From the NCBI RefSeq assembly GCF_947503385.1, contig NZ_CANNDO010000004.1, positions 334,286 through 398,285 on the forward strand: a DNA stretch of 64,000 nt. Reading direction: 5' to 3'. Below are positions 49,888-60,178 of this stretch, one piece after another; position 1 is the stretch's first letter; each line of letters begins with the position of its first letter. Both the position numbers and the translations under genes were made by a program. Under the pieces are notes generated by a model, which was not told the origin of the DNA, did no database searches, and was given only the letters and a program-made list of their open reading frames with translations. This DNA is from an uncultured Tateyamaria sp. (GTDB lineage: Bacteria > Pseudomonadota > Alphaproteobacteria > Rhodobacterales > Rhodobacteraceae).

Positions 49888-50502
49888 TCAGTCGGGAATC
49901 ACAATTCCCTCGACACCGTCGATGATGGTGCCATCGTCATCTTCGTAATACCGCTCTTCGATGACACCGGGGCGACCTGACATCTGTTCCATCAGGTTGG
50001 TCGGAAAGAATGTCTGCTTGATGTCGCCAAACCCCGGAACCTGACGCAGCAGACCGGTGGTCGCATTGGTACAAAACGCACCGGCAACAGCGCCGTTCTG
50101 CTCGGCCAGCCGCAGGGCAATCTCTGCCTGCTCCGGTGTGACTTCGATGGTTTGCGTCACCACGTGAAAGGTCAGCCGCGCGTGCGCGCTTTTGTAGCCT
50201 GCCAGAACCGCAGGGCTGACACCGTACAAAACGTCTTGCTGTTCGGGCACACGTTCGTTGGTGAACGATCCCGCTGGGTCAAAGATCACCCGCTGACTGC
50301 CGTTGATCATCAATGCGGAATGCGCGCCCCGCCCCGACCGGTTGCTGACCATCGTAAACAGCGTCAGCGTTGCAGGCCCCGGCGCGCGATAGGCTGACCG
50401 CTTGATCCGGTCGTCAGAGGCATAGGGAATGTCCGGCGCCTCTGCACATGCCGCAAGCATCACACACACGCCAAGCGCGCCAAACGCACGTACCACCATC
50501 AC
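49888..50502 (-). CDS. Predicted lipoprotein with possible Cys/His hydrolase fold
   Basis: A 204-residue lipoprotein: signal peptide VRAFGALGVCVMLAAC with lipobox LAAC, then a mature part. GRGAHSALMINGSQRVIFDP and GAFCTNATTGLLRQV place a His and a Cys where permuted NlpC/P60 (YiiX-like) enzymes have them. The order of motifs supports this, but the match is by eye. An ATG at 50499 is also possible. It stands alone between azlD (convergent) and the cytochrome oxidase subunit. Confidence 0.7.
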   Translation of the reverse strand: MMVVRAFGALGVCVMLAACAEAPDIPYASDDRIKRSAYRAPGPATLTLFTMVSNRSGRGAHSALMINGSQRVIFDPAGSFTNERVPEQQDVLYGVSPAVLAGYKSAHARLTFHVVTQTIEVTPEQAEIALRLAEQNGAVAGAFCTNATTGLLRQVPGFGDIKQTFFPTNLMEQMSGRPGVIEERYYEDDDGTIIDGVEGIVIPD

Positions 50503-50529
50503 ACCAGTCCCCCGACCTTTCCCTTTTGA

Positions 50530-50664
50530 TCAGGAGATGAACACCGCCATGCCGATCAGGACAACCAGAATCGCAACCACTGACCAGGTTGTGAAAGACA
50601 CGAAACCGTCGAACATCTTTTCATGTTCCTTGACGTCCATGTCGCCATGTTTGTGCTCTGCCAT
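50530..50664 (-). CDS. aa3-type cytochrome c oxidase subunit IV
   Basis: A 44-residue single-span protein. The charged N-terminus MAEHKHGDMDVKEHEKMFDG is followed by a transmembrane helix WSVVAILVVLIGMAVFI. This is the pattern of the small bacterial subunit IV of aa3 oxidase, which contacts subunits I and III but is not catalytic. AAGGGA lies about 8 nt upstream of the ATG. Other oxidase genes are not nearby, which is usual for this subunit in alphaproteobacteria. Confidence 0.85.
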   Translation of the reverse strand: MAEHKHGDMDVKEHEKMFDGFVSFTTWSVVAILVVLIGMAVFIS

Positions 50665-50704
50665 GTCATGTTCCCTTTCCGTATTGGCTTGGCCGCCGAT
50701 TAGC

Positions 50705-51205
50705 CTATCCGCGCGGCGCTGTCACTGCGTCTTTGTCGCGCGGGTCCGAAGATGATTCGAGGTCCTGCACCAGCCGGAACCCGATGCGCGTTGGTTCCGC
50801 CTTTTCCACCGACTTGGGCAAGGCGCGCAGCATCACGCTCAACTGGCTGACATGCTGCACCAACTGCGTCTTGGAACCCGTTGGATCAGAACCATAAAAT
50901 GTGATGATATCAGGATCGAAATACCCCATACCCTCGATCCGCAGGATACCGGCATCCCCACCGGTGAACCCCATCGCGACCTCATGTTCGTTATCAAGGC
51001 TCTCTTCGAAGTTCTTGATATAAAGGATCATTCTTTCGTAAGCCCACTGTGCCGGGCTTTTCTTTTCGGTTGGCGTTTTCTTGACACCGGCAGGCAGGGG
51101 CTGGTCCGCCGCGTTGCGCGCTGACGGGTCGGAATGCACCTCGTGCTGGCGGGGAATCGCGTGCCGCTCCGCCACTTCGGCTGTCGTGCTGATCTCGTCG
51201 CTCAT
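50705..51205 (-). CDS. Conserved unknown protein (DUF6173-like)
   Basis: A 166-residue soluble protein. The N-terminal 45 residues are polar and likely disordered. The core SPAQWAYERMILYIKNFEES, NEHEVAMGFTGGDAGILRIE and GYFDPDIITFYGSDP matches a roseobacter family that I recall as DUF6173. Function is unknown. It lies 3 bp after the metallo-beta-lactamase gene, so it is the last gene of that unit. Confidence 0.75.
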   Translation of the reverse strand: MSDEISTTAEVAERHAIPRQHEVHSDPSARNAADQPLPAGVKKTPTEKKSPAQWAYERMILYIKNFEESLDNEHEVAMGFTGGDAGILRIEGMGYFDPDIITFYGSDPTGSKTQLVQHVSQLSVMLRALPKSVEKAEPTRIGFRLVQDLESSSDPRDKDAVTAPRG

Positions 51206-51208
51206 CGC

Positions 51209-52255
51209 TCACTCCGCCCGCTGATACACCCACGCCCCGTCGTCGCGGCGCGTCCGAATGGCGCGCCCCTCCTGATAAAGGTGGGACAGATGGGCGATGG
51301 CTTCAACCAGCGCGAGCCCATATTCGCCGAGCCCGATGGTCCGCTTGAACAGCGGGGCAAAGCAGTCGCCCGCCGCCTTGGGCGTGTCGAGGAATTTCAG
51401 CAGCCGGTCCAATGCCCCGTGATGATTGTCGATCAACTGCCGCATCCGCGTGGGCAGCCCGGTAAAGGGCAGCTTGTGCCCGCCCAGCACCAGATGATCT
51501 GCGCGCGCCAGCCCCTGCAAGCGTTCGCACGCCTCCAGCCAGTCCCCGATGGGGTCGGCCATCGGCTCGGTCGCGTAGACCCCGATATTCGGGCTGATGG
51601 AGGGCAGGATCTGATCCCCGGCCAGCACCAATTCGTCATCCCGGCTCCAGAACGTGGCGTGTTCGGGGGCGTGACCATTGCCGATATGGATGTCCCATGT
51701 CCGCCCGCCCATGCTGATCGTGCCGCCCTGTTGCAGCCGCGTATACCCCAGCGGCATCGGCGCCACGATATCCCCAAAGTTGAACGGCCGCTCTTTGGCC
51801 CTTTGGTCCAACATCGCTTGGTCCATGCCCGCGCTGCGCCAGAACGCCAACGTCTCTTCCACCGGTGTATCCTGCACATCCAGCGTCAGCATCCGCGCCA
51901 TGAGCCACGCCGTGCGCGTCATCAGCAACTCAGCGCCCTGTTCGGTCTGAAACCACCCCGCAAGCCCCACATGGTCCGGGTGGTGATGGGTCACCACAAC
52001 GCGGCGCACGGGCTTGCCACCCATTGGGCCTGCCATCAGCCCCTCCCACATTTTGCGGGTCTTGCCCGAGGCAAAGCCGGTGTCGATCACTGTCCAGCCG
52101 TCGCCGTCATCCAGCGCGTAGACATTTACGTGGTCCAGCTTCATCGGCAGCGGCAGACGACACCACAGCACGCCCGGCGCCACCTCGATCGCGGTGCCGT
52201 TTTCGGGTGGTTCCGCCCACGGGTATCTGAGGCCGGTGGGCGGGGTGTCTTTCAT
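51209..52255 (-). CDS. Metallo-beta-lactamase-fold hydrolase
   Basis: A 348-residue enzyme with the zinc motif VVTHHHPDHVGLAGWF, upstream VNVYALDDGDGWTVIDTG, then HIGNGHAPEHATFW and VLAGDQILPSISPNIGVY with further metal ligands. The C-terminal 100 residues form a helical extension as in RNase Z/lactamase-B-2-like thioesterase or glyoxalase II-like proteins. Its ATG overlaps the acyl-CoA dehydrogenase stop (TGATG), so the two act together, perhaps by releasing free acid from an acyl-CoA product. Confidence 0.85.
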   Translation of the reverse strand: MKDTPPTGLRYPWAEPPENGTAIEVAPGVLWCRLPLPMKLDHVNVYALDDGDGWTVIDTGFASGKTRKMWEGLMAGPMGGKPVRRVVVTHHHPDHVGLAGWFQTEQGAELLMTRTAWLMARMLTLDVQDTPVEETLAFWRSAGMDQAMLDQRAKERPFNFGDIVAPMPLGYTRLQQGGTISMGGRTWDIHIGNGHAPEHATFWSRDDELVLAGDQILPSISPNIGVYATEPMADPIGDWLEACERLQGLARADHLVLGGHKLPFTGLPTRMRQLIDNHHGALDRLLKFLDTPKAAGDCFAPLFKRTIGLGEYGLALVEAIAHLSHLYQEGRAIRTRRDDGAWVYQRAE

Positions 52256-53961
52256 CAGGCGGCGAACTCTTCCGGTGTCAGTGCATAGACGTCGTAATCG
52301 CCCGCCTGCGCCTGCGCAAGCAGGCTGTCATGTTCTGGCAATAGCCGCTGGATGTAAAAGCGCGCCACCTTTTCATGCACGCCGCCCTGATCGTTCAGCG
52401 CAGACATCAGGTGGATATGGCCGCCCAGTACACGGGCAAAGGCTCGCAGATAGGGCACCGCCCCGGCAAACCGGACGCGGTGGTTGTTCGCAATCAACCA
52501 CTCCGTGGTTTCACGCAGGCTTTCGCTCGCCTGCCAAACGGCTTCTGCCATTTTGGGGAACGTGCTGCGCGCCGCTTCCGCAGCCGTTTCGATCTCGTCA
52601 AAGATGCGCGACGCCGTCTCGCCGCCGTCCATCATCTTGCGCGCCACAAGGTCCATGGCCTGAATGCCGTTCGTGCCTTCGTAGATCGTGGTCACACGCA
52701 CGTCACGCGCATATTGCGCGGCCCCTGTTTCCTCGACAAAGCCCATGCCGCCGTGGACCTGAATGCCCATGCCCGCCACTTCGTTGCCGATATCCGTGCC
52801 GAAAGCCTTGGCAATAGGGGTCAGCAGCGCGGCGCGGGATTTCCACTTTTCGTCACCTGTCGCCGTGGTCATGTCGATCGCCACAGCGCACATGAGCGCG
52901 ATGCCACGCGCCGCGTAAGTGTCGGCGCGCATGGTCATCAGCATCCGGCGCACATCCGCGTGGTCGATGATCGCCCCCGTCTCGCCCTCGGTGCGGCCCT
53001 GTTTGCGGTCGAGCGCATAGGCCAGCGCGTGCTGATAGGCCCCTTCGGCCGCGCCCACGCCCTGCCCGCCCACACCGAGGCGGGCGTTGTTCATCATTGT
53101 GAACATGGCCGCCATGCCGCCGCCTTCGGGCCCGATCAGCCAGCCCTTGGCGCCGTCATATTGCATCACGCAAGTGGGCGAGCCGTGCAGGCCCATCTTG
53201 TGCTCTAGGCTGACCACTTTCAGACTGTTCGCCACACCGGCATTGCCGTTTTCATCCGGAATGTTGCGCGGCACAAGGAACAGGGAAATCCCCTTGGTCC
53301 CCGCAGGTGCGCCCGGCAGGCGCGCCAGCACCAGATGGCAGACATTGTCGGTAAAGTCGTTGTCGCCCCACGAGATGTAAATCTTCTGCCCCGTGATGGC
53401 GTAAGTCCCGTCGCCATTGTCCTCGGCCTTGGACGACAGCGCGCCCACGTCGGATCCGGCCTGCGGCTCGGTCAGGTTCATCGTACCGGTCCATTCGCCG
53501 GAAATCAGCTTGGGCAGGTACAGCGCCTTGATCTCATCGGAGGCGTGATGCTCCAGCGCCTCGATCTGGCCCTGCGTCATCAGGGGCGACAGTTGCAGCG
53601 ACAGGCAGGCCGCGCTCATCATCTCGTTCACCGCCGTGGTCACGGACATAGGCAGGCCCATGCCGCCGTATTCAGGGTCTGCCGCCATCCCGACCCAGCC
53701 GCCTTCCGCAATGGCCCGGTAGCCCTCGGCATAGCCGGGCGAGGTGCGCACCACACCGTTTTCCAACCGCGCGGGATGCAGATCGCCGGGGCGTTGCAGT
53801 GGGGCCATGATCTCTTCGCACATCTTGCCCGCTTCGGTCAGGATCGCGCTGGTCAGGTCGTCCGTCGCTTCGGCAAAGCGGTCAGTCGCGGTGACCTGCG
53901 CGAGGTCCACCACGTGATCGAACAGAAAACGATAATCGTCTACAGGGGCGCGGTAGGTCAT
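52255..53961 (-). CDS. dmdC: Acyl-CoA dehydrogenase, DmdC-like
   Basis: A 568-residue flavoprotein, longer than the usual 380. It has an N-terminal DYRFLFDHVVDLA segment and a C-terminal extension, as in 3-(methylthio)propanoyl-CoA dehydrogenases. The core carries MNLTEPQAGSDVGALSSKAE (FAD site), YISWGDNDFTDNVCHLVLAR, and TIYEGTNGIQAMDLVARKM with the catalytic Glu. DmdC oxidises the CoA thioester formed from dimethylsulfoniopropionate, but FadE-type enzymes of other acids look similar. The next gene overlaps it. Confidence 0.7.
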   Translation of the reverse strand: MTYRAPVDDYRFLFDHVVDLAQVTATDRFAEATDDLTSAILTEAGKMCEEIMAPLQRPGDLHPARLENGVVRTSPGYAEGYRAIAEGGWVGMAADPEYGGMGLPMSVTTAVNEMMSAACLSLQLSPLMTQGQIEALEHHASDEIKALYLPKLISGEWTGTMNLTEPQAGSDVGALSSKAEDNGDGTYAITGQKIYISWGDNDFTDNVCHLVLARLPGAPAGTKGISLFLVPRNIPDENGNAGVANSLKVVSLEHKMGLHGSPTCVMQYDGAKGWLIGPEGGGMAAMFTMMNNARLGVGGQGVGAAEGAYQHALAYALDRKQGRTEGETGAIIDHADVRRMLMTMRADTYAARGIALMCAVAIDMTTATGDEKWKSRAALLTPIAKAFGTDIGNEVAGMGIQVHGGMGFVEETGAAQYARDVRVTTIYEGTNGIQAMDLVARKMMDGGETASRIFDEIETAAEAARSTFPKMAEAVWQASESLRETTEWLIANNHRVRFAGAVPYLRAFARVLGGHIHLMSALNDQGGVHEKVARFYIQRLLPEHDSLLAQAQAGDYDVYALTPEEFAA

Positions 53962-54097
53962 GGCGGCGGTCTCCGGGACAGTCTTGGCAAGCGTGTGCGA
54001 CGCGCGTAAAGGGGCGTCTTTGATGCCAAGATGCGGGGGCGCACCGGTCGCCGCAACTCAAACGCGGCGTCACAACCTGACGGAAGACGCGTGGCGC

Positions 54098-55024
54098 ATG
54101 AAAAAGACGCAGCTGCTGGACACATCCGCGACCGGCCTTGAAACAGCCGCAGACCTGTTGGCGGACGGCGCGCTGGTCGCCTTCCCAACCGAGACGGTCT
54201 ACGGCCTTGGCGGCGATGCCCGCAATCCACAGGCCGTGGCCCGGATTTTTGAGGCCAAGGGCCGGCCCAGCTTTAACCCGTTGATCGTACACGTGCCGAA
54301 TATGGCCGCCGCCGAACGTATTGCGGTGTTTGACGACACGGCCCGCGCGCTGGCGGACGCCTTTTGGCCCGGGCCTTTCACCATGGTGTTGCCGCTGGCC
54401 CCGGATCACGGCATCGCATCGCTGGTCACGGCAGAGTTGGACACGGTGGCCGTCCGCGTGCCCGCCCACCCGGTGGCACAGGCACTGCTGGCCGCATTTG
54501 GCGGACCGCTGGCCGCCCCCTCCGCAAATCCGTCCGGGCAGATTAGCCCCACCACCGCCGCCCATGTGCTGTCGGGCCTTGGTGGCCGCATCGCTGCAAT
54601 CGTCGATGGCGGTGCCTGCGCCGTGGGTCTGGAATCGACCATTGTCGGCGGAGCGCCTCTGGCGCTGTTGCGGCCCGGCGGTGTGCCCGTGGCCGGGATT
54701 GAGGCGATCACCGGGCCACTGGCGCCGCCAGATGCGCAGATCACCGCACCGGGGCAGCTTGCCTCGCATTACGCGCCACAGGGACACGTCCGGCTGAACG
54801 CCACACAGGCTCGGGAGGGTGAGGTGATGCTGGGCTTTGGTCTGATGGAATGTGACGTAAACCTGTCAGAAACGGCTGATCTGGCGCAGGCCGCCGCACG
54901 GCTGTTTGATGCGTTGCACGTTCTGGATGCCACCGGGCGCGACATTGCCGTGGCCCCCATCCCGGAGCACGGTCTGGGTCAGGCCATCAACGACCGTCTG
55001 CGGCGCGCGGCAGCACCGCGTTAG
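54098..55024 (+). CDS. L-threonylcarbamoyladenylate synthase (Sua5/YwlC type)
   Basis: A 308-residue enzyme making threonylcarbamoyl-AMP for the t6A37 tRNA modification. The YrdC domain has [45 protein letters not shown] and [13 protein letters not shown]. The C-terminal Sua5 domain adds [15 protein letters not shown] and about 80 residues, so it is Sua5 and not TsaC. The ATG at 54098 was chosen over the open frame to 53960. Its 3' end overlaps yqgE. Confidence 0.93.
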   Translation: MKKTQLLDTSATGLETAADLLADGALVAFPTETVYGLGGDARNPQAVARIFEAKGRPSFNPLIVHVPNMAAAERIAVFDDTARALADAFWPGPFTMVLPLAPDHGIASLVTAELDTVAVRVPAHPVAQALLAAFGGPLAAPSANPSGQISPTTAAHVLSGLGGRIAAIVDGGACAVGLESTIVGGAPLALLRPGGVPVAGIEAITGPLAPPDAQITAPGQLASHYAPQGHVRLNATQAREGEVMLGFGLMECDVNLSETADLAQAAARLFDALHVLDATGRDIAVAPIPEHGLGQAINDRLRRAAAPR

Positions 55025-55593
55025 GCCCGGCCTGCTTCACCCGACAGACCCAGCGGGTCAATCCCGACGCTGCGCACAGCGGCCAGCCATTTCTCGTCAT
55101 CGTCAGTATCAAACACCAGCGCCGGGTCGCTTTCTGCGGTCAACCAGTCATTGCGCGCAATCTCCGCCTCAAGCTGACCCGGCCCCCAACCCGCATATCC
55201 CAACATCGCCAGCGCAGGTTCCGGCCCCTGCCCGATGGCCATATCCTCAAGAACATCCAGCGTCGCGGTCATCGCAAATGCGTCCGTTACGTCCAGAGAT
55301 TGCAGGCGCGACCGATAATCAGCCCCGTGCAGGACAAAGCCGCGCTGCACCTCCACCGGACCACCGAAATGCACCTTTTTTTGCCGCAGCTTGGTGGCGC
55401 AGCTGATGTCCAGCTGGTCCAGAAGGTCGCCCAAAACCATTTGCGGCGCGGGCTTGTTCACGATCAGCCCCATCGCGCCATCGCCCGAATGGGCGCACAG
55501 CAAGATAACCGACCGGTCAAAGCGCGGGTCGCCCATCGCCGGCATCGCTACGAGCAATGTGCCGGTCAGGTTCATTTTTTCCGGGTCCGCCAT
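55021..55593 (-). CDS. yqgE: YqgE/AlgH family protein
   Basis: A 190-residue protein of the UPF0301 family: [48 protein letters not shown] and [13 protein letters not shown]. The function is poorly known; it is linked to alginate regulation in Pseudomonas. It is convergent with the Sua5 gene with a 4-bp overlap. Confidence 0.92.
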   Translation of the reverse strand: MADPEKMNLTGTLLVAMPAMGDPRFDRSVILLCAHSGDGAMGLIVNKPAPQMVLGDLLDQLDISCATKLRQKKVHFGGPVEVQRGFVLHGADYRSRLQSLDVTDAFAMTATLDVLEDMAIGQGPEPALAMLGYAGWGPGQLEAEIARNDWLTAESDPALVFDTDDDEKWLAAVRSVGIDPLGLSGEAGRA

Positions 55594-55727
55594 GTGCTGC
55601 CTCTTGGTCCTTGTCGTCAGGATGCAGTGCCGTCGCCGGGGCGGCAACCCTCTTGGTCCGGGCAGGCGGCAGGCGGCCCACTGAATCGTGAGTTGGATTT
55701 CATCACCGGACAGGTCATCTATCGCCC

Positions 55728-56546
55728 ATGACCCGATTGAACCGTCTTTTGTCCGGTGCCGCGCTAGCCGCGCTGACAGCCCTGCCGATGCCCGCTTCTG
55801 CCGGGGATTTCGATCCCGTGACCGCAGAGGTGTTGCAGGGCTGGACCCTGCCGGACGGGCGGCGTGTGGCTGCGGTGCGGCTTACGCTCGAACCGGGATG
55901 GAAGACCTATTGGCGCGCCCCCGGCGACGCGGGCATCCCGCCGCATTTTGACTGGAGCCGCGCGCGCAATATTGCAGATGTTGATGTGTCATGGCCCACG
56001 CCGTCGGTCTATCACCAGAACGGGATGCGGTCGCTTGGCTATACAGGGCAGGTGGTCCTGCCCATGCACATCACCCCGAAACGCAGTGGCGCGCCGGTGC
56101 GCCTGCGCACCAAGATGTCCATCGGCGTCTGTGCCGAGGTCTGTGTGCCCCACACCCTGCATATCGACGCGATGCTGGACAGCGCGGACCTGAGCCCGAC
56201 ACCGGCCATCGTGGCGGCCCTGTCCGATATGCCCTACGCCGCCGATGAGGCCGGCGTAGTCAGCGCGGCCTGCCGCATGGCACCCACCGAACACGGCATG
56301 TCGATAGAGGCACATGTGACCCTGCCCCACACCGGCGGCACCGAAGTGGCGGTGATCGAACCCGGCACGCCCGGCGTCTGGGTGAGCGAGGCGCGCACCG
56401 CCCGGCAGGGTGACACGGTTGTGGCCGTCAGCGAGATGATCCACCCCGATGGCGGTGCCTTTTCCATCGACCGCTCAAACGTGCGGATCACGATCCTCGG
56501 GGGTGACTACGCCGTCGACATTCAAGGCTGCACCGCCGCCGGTTAG
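55728..56546 (+). CDS. Secreted DsbD/ScsB N-terminal-domain-like protein
   Basis: A 272-residue exported protein. The signal peptide is about residues 1-25 ([19 protein letters not shown]). The domain after it matches the periplasmic alpha domain of thiol-disulfide reductases: [20 protein letters not shown] and [17 protein letters not shown] with a CxxxC pair. No membrane domain follows, so it probably receives electrons from another protein. It is convergent with the RND pump, overlapping by 4 bp. Confidence 0.8.
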   Translation: MTRLNRLLSGAALAALTALPMPASAGDFDPVTAEVLQGWTLPDGRRVAAVRLTLEPGWKTYWRAPGDAGIPPHFDWSRARNIADVDVSWPTPSVYHQNGMRSLGYTGQVVLPMHITPKRSGAPVRLRTKMSIGVCAEVCVPHTLHIDAMLDSADLSPTPAIVAALSDMPYAADEAGVVSAACRMAPTEHGMSIEAHVTLPHTGGTEVAVIEPGTPGVWVSEARTARQGDTVVAVSEMIHPDGGAFSIDRSNVRITILGGDYAVDIQGCTAAG

Positions 56547-59500
56547 GCCGCGCGCGCCGCGCGCCACCGCATGATCTGATAGCCGAGGCCCGCCAGCACA
56601 TAGGCCACAAACCCAACCGCAATCACCCCGCCTGCAAACAGGCCAAAGGCGACGGGCACGATGCTCTGGTCCGGCAGCGGCGGCAAAAGCGCCGCCAACT
56701 GCGCCAGCAGACCGCCTGTGGCCATCGTGTAGCCCAAGGTCAGCCCGAACCAGACCAGCACAACGGCCCACAGCGCCAAAAGGCTCCAGCGCAGGCCCGG
56801 TGCCGGGGCCATCATCCCCCGCCGCATCGCTTGGATCAGACGGCTCACGTCGTGCTGCACGGCAACCAGCGCGGGCACCACCAACAGCACCAGCACCATG
56901 CCAAAGCCAAGGCCATAGACCAGTGTAATCACCGTCGGTTTCAGGAACTGCGCCTGCTGCGAAGTCTCATAGAGCAGCGGCGTCATCCCCAGCACCGTGG
57001 TCAACGTGGTCAGCATCACGGGCCGCAGCCGGTCCGCCGCACCATCAATGATCGACGGCACCAGCCCGCGTTCGGCGGCGTATTCGTCGATGGTCGTCAC
57101 CAGAACGATGGAATCGTTGATAATAATCCCGGTCATGCCCAGCAACCCCACCACGGTGAACATGCTGAGCGGCACGTCCCACGCGTGGTGGCCATAGATT
57201 GTGCCCACAAGGCCAAAGGGGATGATCGCCATCACCACGATGGGCCGGGTCCAACTGGAAAACACCCATGCCAGAACAAGGTAAATGCCGGTCAGACACA
57301 GGATCAGCCCGGTGCCGGATTCGCTCAGAAACTGGTCCTCCTGCTCGCTCAGCCCCGCCTGCCTGTACTCGACCTGCCGGTTTGCCGCGATCTCCGGCAG
57401 GATGGTTTCGCGCAGTGTGTCGTCGATCAGCGTGGCGCGCGCCGGGTCGTCTTCGGAAATGTCGCCTGTGACCGAAATCAGGCGCAGACCGTTTTCACGC
57501 CGGACGGTGGAAAATCCGGTGCGCCGCTCAACGCTCACGATATCGGCAAGGGGCACATATTCGCCATCAGGCGTGCGCATCTGCGTCCGGTCCAGAAAAT
57601 CGGCTGTCAGCTCGCCCTCGGGCAGTTCAACCCGGATTTCGGCACTGCGTGGTCCGTCCGGGTAAGTCGCGGCCTCAATCCCGTTCAGCCGGTCGCGCAA
57701 GGCACGGCCCAACGTGTCGATGGTAAAGCCCAGTGCCTGCCCTTGGGCCGTCAAATCAAGGATCAACTCCTCCTTGTCATAGGCCAGATTGTCCTCGACC
57801 GCGCTGACCTCCGGGTATTGCGACATAGCCCGCTTGAGGTCTTCGGACGCGGCCTTGAGCGTGTCGCTGTCTGCGCCAAAGAACGCCACATCCAGCGCAT
57901 CGCCCCCCGGTCCCGACCGCCAGCCGCGAAAACTGACCGTCTCAGCCAGCGGGTGGCGCACCACAGCGTCCTGCAACTCCGCCACAAAGGCGAATGACGA
58001 ATAGGGCCGCAGATCGGCGTCGATCAACTCGATAGAGATACCGCCCAGCAGATCATTGTCCTTGCTGTCCGCGCCGCTCAGGCCGCGACCCGCATTGCCC
58101 CCGATCTCGGCAATGACATAGTCGATGGGGTTGCGGCCATAACGTGCCTCATAATCGGCGCCCAGCGCGTTGGTTGCCCGCTGCATCTCGCGCATCATGT
58201 CCAGCGTGTCGGCGCGGGTTGCGCCTTCGACCATGGCGAAATTGCCCGTGACCGATCCGCGTTCCGGCGCGTTGAAAAAGCGCCATTGCACGTCGCCATT
58301 GATGAACAGGGTCACTTGCGTGGCCAGCACCACAACCACGCCCGCCAGCACCGCATAACGCGCAACGATCACACCGGCCATGAACGGACGGAACAGGCGT
58401 TCGCGGATCCACATGAACACGCCGTTGACAAGGGTTGAGGGCAGGTCGAGCCCGTCGCGGCCCATCGCTGTAAGCCACGCCAGTTTGCGGGCGCGCGGCT
58501 GCACCAGAAACAGCGCCGCAACAATGCCCGGCCCGATGGCGAGATAGGGCATGATGGCCTGCCAGTTCACCATGGCGTCCGGCCACAGGACAAAGGCCAC
58601 AGCCCCGGTAAACGCCCCGCTGAGGCCCAGAATGGCCAACACCGCCACCGCCAGACTGACGCGGCTGAACCGGGGTTTGTCCACGGCGGACAGGGCATGG
58701 CCCATATGATGGGGCAGGATCAGGAAGCATTCGACGAGCGATGCGATCAGCACCATGATCACCGTATAAGGGATGTCCGCGATCAGATCCCCAAACCGTC
58801 CACCCACGGCCAGCAGACCAAAAAAGGCGATGACCGTGGTCATCGTCGCCGCAAAAACCGGCATGGACATGCGCCGCGCAGCATTCTCGGCGGCGGTCAG
58901 CGGGTCCTCGCCATAGGTGCGATAGCGGTGATCGGCATGTTCGCCGACGACGATGGCGTCGTCCACCACGATCCCAAGCGTGATGATCAGCCCAAAGAGC
59001 GACACCATGTTGATGGTCAGACCGGCCAGATACATCAGCGCGATGGCGGCAAACAGGGCCACGGGGATACCCGCCGCGACCCAAAATGCTGTACGCGCAT
59101 TAAGGAACAGGAACAGCAAGGCAATGACCAGCCCCAGACCGACAACAGCGTTGTCGATCAGGATGTTGAGCCGCGCCGTGATGGATTCCGCCCGCGTGCG
59201 GATCAATTCAATGGTGACACCGGGGGGCAGCGTGGCCTCCAGCGCGTCTGCGATCTCCTCGACCTGTCCCTGAATGGCGATGGCATCGCCTTTGTTGGAC
59301 CGGTCCACACGGATCGACACTGCCGGATTGTCACCCACAAAGTAACTGCGGTCCCGGCTGGCCCCCAACTGCGTGACCGTGGCCACGTCACGGATGCGCA
59401 GCTTGGATCCATCGGAGTTGGACCGCAGCACGATGCCGCCGATTTCCACCGGCGTGCGTTTCTGTGTCCCGGTCCGCACCCGCGCGTTGGCTCCTGTCAC

Positions 59501-60175
59501 GTCACCTGCCGGATCGGCATCCACCTCGCCCGCGATGGCCGCTGCAATCTCGGCCATGGTGACGTCGTTGGCGATCATTTGCAGCGACGGGACCTCTACC
59601 ATCGTCTGCGGTGCGGCCACGCCCCGGATCGTGGTCCGTGTCACCCCTTCGGAGAAAAGCCGCGCCACAAGTTCGTCCGCAAACACGCCCAGTTGTTCCG
59701 GTGATACAGGTCCCGTGATCACCAGATCGGTCACCCGGTCACGCCACGCGCCGCGCCGCACGGTCGGCTCTTCGGCGTCTTCGGGCAATGTCGTGATTGC
59801 ATCGACCGCCGTCTGCACGTCATCCGCCGCCCGGCCCATGTCCCATCCCGGCTCGAACTCCAGCGTGATGCTCGCGGACCCTTCGGTTGAGCGGGCAGAA
59901 GAGCTTTCGACCCCTTCGACCGACAGCAAACCCGGCTCCAGCACCTGCACGATGCCCGCATCGACATCTTCGGCCCCTGCCCCGTCCCATTGGACAGAGA
60001 CGCTCACATTGTCGATGATCACATCCGGAAAGAACTGCGCCCGCAAGTTCGGGATCGACGCGATCCCGGCCACCAGCATGACCAGCAACAGCAAGTTCGC
60101 CACCGTGCGGTGCCGCACGAAATACCCCAAAATGCCCCCGGCGGATGACGGAATGCCAAAGGGACGCCGGGCCAT
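56543..60175 (-). CDS. RND-family efflux transporter (inner-membrane pump)
   Basis: A 1210-residue proton-driven pump; typical AcrB-like proteins are about 1030-1050. It shows GIVVDDAIVVGEHADHRY with the TM4 acidic pair, the signature PVFAATMTTVIAFFGLLAVG, and the second-half VVGLLGMTGIIINDSIVLVT. Two extra hydrophobic stretches interrupt the middle (about residues 500-560) and one is added at the C-terminus. It lies 3 bp after its adaptor gene. No outer-membrane channel gene is present. The exported compound is unknown. Confidence 0.92.
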   Translation of the reverse strand: MARRPFGIPSSAGGILGYFVRHRTVANLLLLVMLVAGIASIPNLRAQFFPDVIIDNVSVSVQWDGAGAEDVDAGIVQVLEPGLLSVEGVESSSARSTEGSASITLEFEPGWDMGRAADDVQTAVDAITTLPEDAEEPTVRRGAWRDRVTDLVITGPVSPEQLGVFADELVARLFSEGVTRTTIRGVAAPQTMVEVPSLQMIANDVTMAEIAAAIAGEVDADPAGDVTGANARVRTGTQKRTPVEIGGIVLRSNSDGSKLRIRDVATVTQLGASRDRSYFVGDNPAVSIRVDRSNKGDAIAIQGQVEEIADALEATLPPGVTIELIRTRAESITARLNILIDNAVVGLGLVIALLFLFLNARTAFWVAAGIPVALFAAIALMYLAGLTINMVSLFGLIITLGIVVDDAIVVGEHADHRYRTYGEDPLTAAENAARRMSMPVFAATMTTVIAFFGLLAVGGRFGDLIADIPYTVIMVLIASLVECFLILPHHMGHALSAVDKPRFSRVSLAVAVLAILGLSGAFTGAVAFVLWPDAMVNWQAIMPYLAIGPGIVAALFLVQPRARKLAWLTAMGRDGLDLPSTLVNGVFMWIRERLFRPFMAGVIVARYAVLAGVVVVLATQVTLFINGDVQWRFFNAPERGSVTGNFAMVEGATRADTLDMMREMQRATNALGADYEARYGRNPIDYVIAEIGGNAGRGLSGADSKDNDLLGGISIELIDADLRPYSSFAFVAELQDAVVRHPLAETVSFRGWRSGPGGDALDVAFFGADSDTLKAASEDLKRAMSQYPEVSAVEDNLAYDKEELILDLTAQGQALGFTIDTLGRALRDRLNGIEAATYPDGPRSAEIRVELPEGELTADFLDRTQMRTPDGEYVPLADIVSVERRTGFSTVRRENGLRLISVTGDISEDDPARATLIDDTLRETILPEIAANRQVEYRQAGLSEQEDQFLSESGTGLILCLTGIYLVLAWVFSSWTRPIVVMAIIPFGLVGTIYGHHAWDVPLSMFTVVGLLGMTGIIINDSIVLVTTIDEYAAERGLVPSIIDGAADRLRPVMLTTLTTVLGMTPLLYETSQQAQFLKPTVITLVYGLGFGMVLVLLVVPALVAVQHDVSRLIQAMRRGMMAPAPGLRWSLLALWAVVLVWFGLTLGYTMATGGLLAQLAALLPPLPDQSIVPVAFGLFAGGVIAVGFVAYVLAGLGYQIMRWRAARAA

Positions 60176-60178
60176 GAC

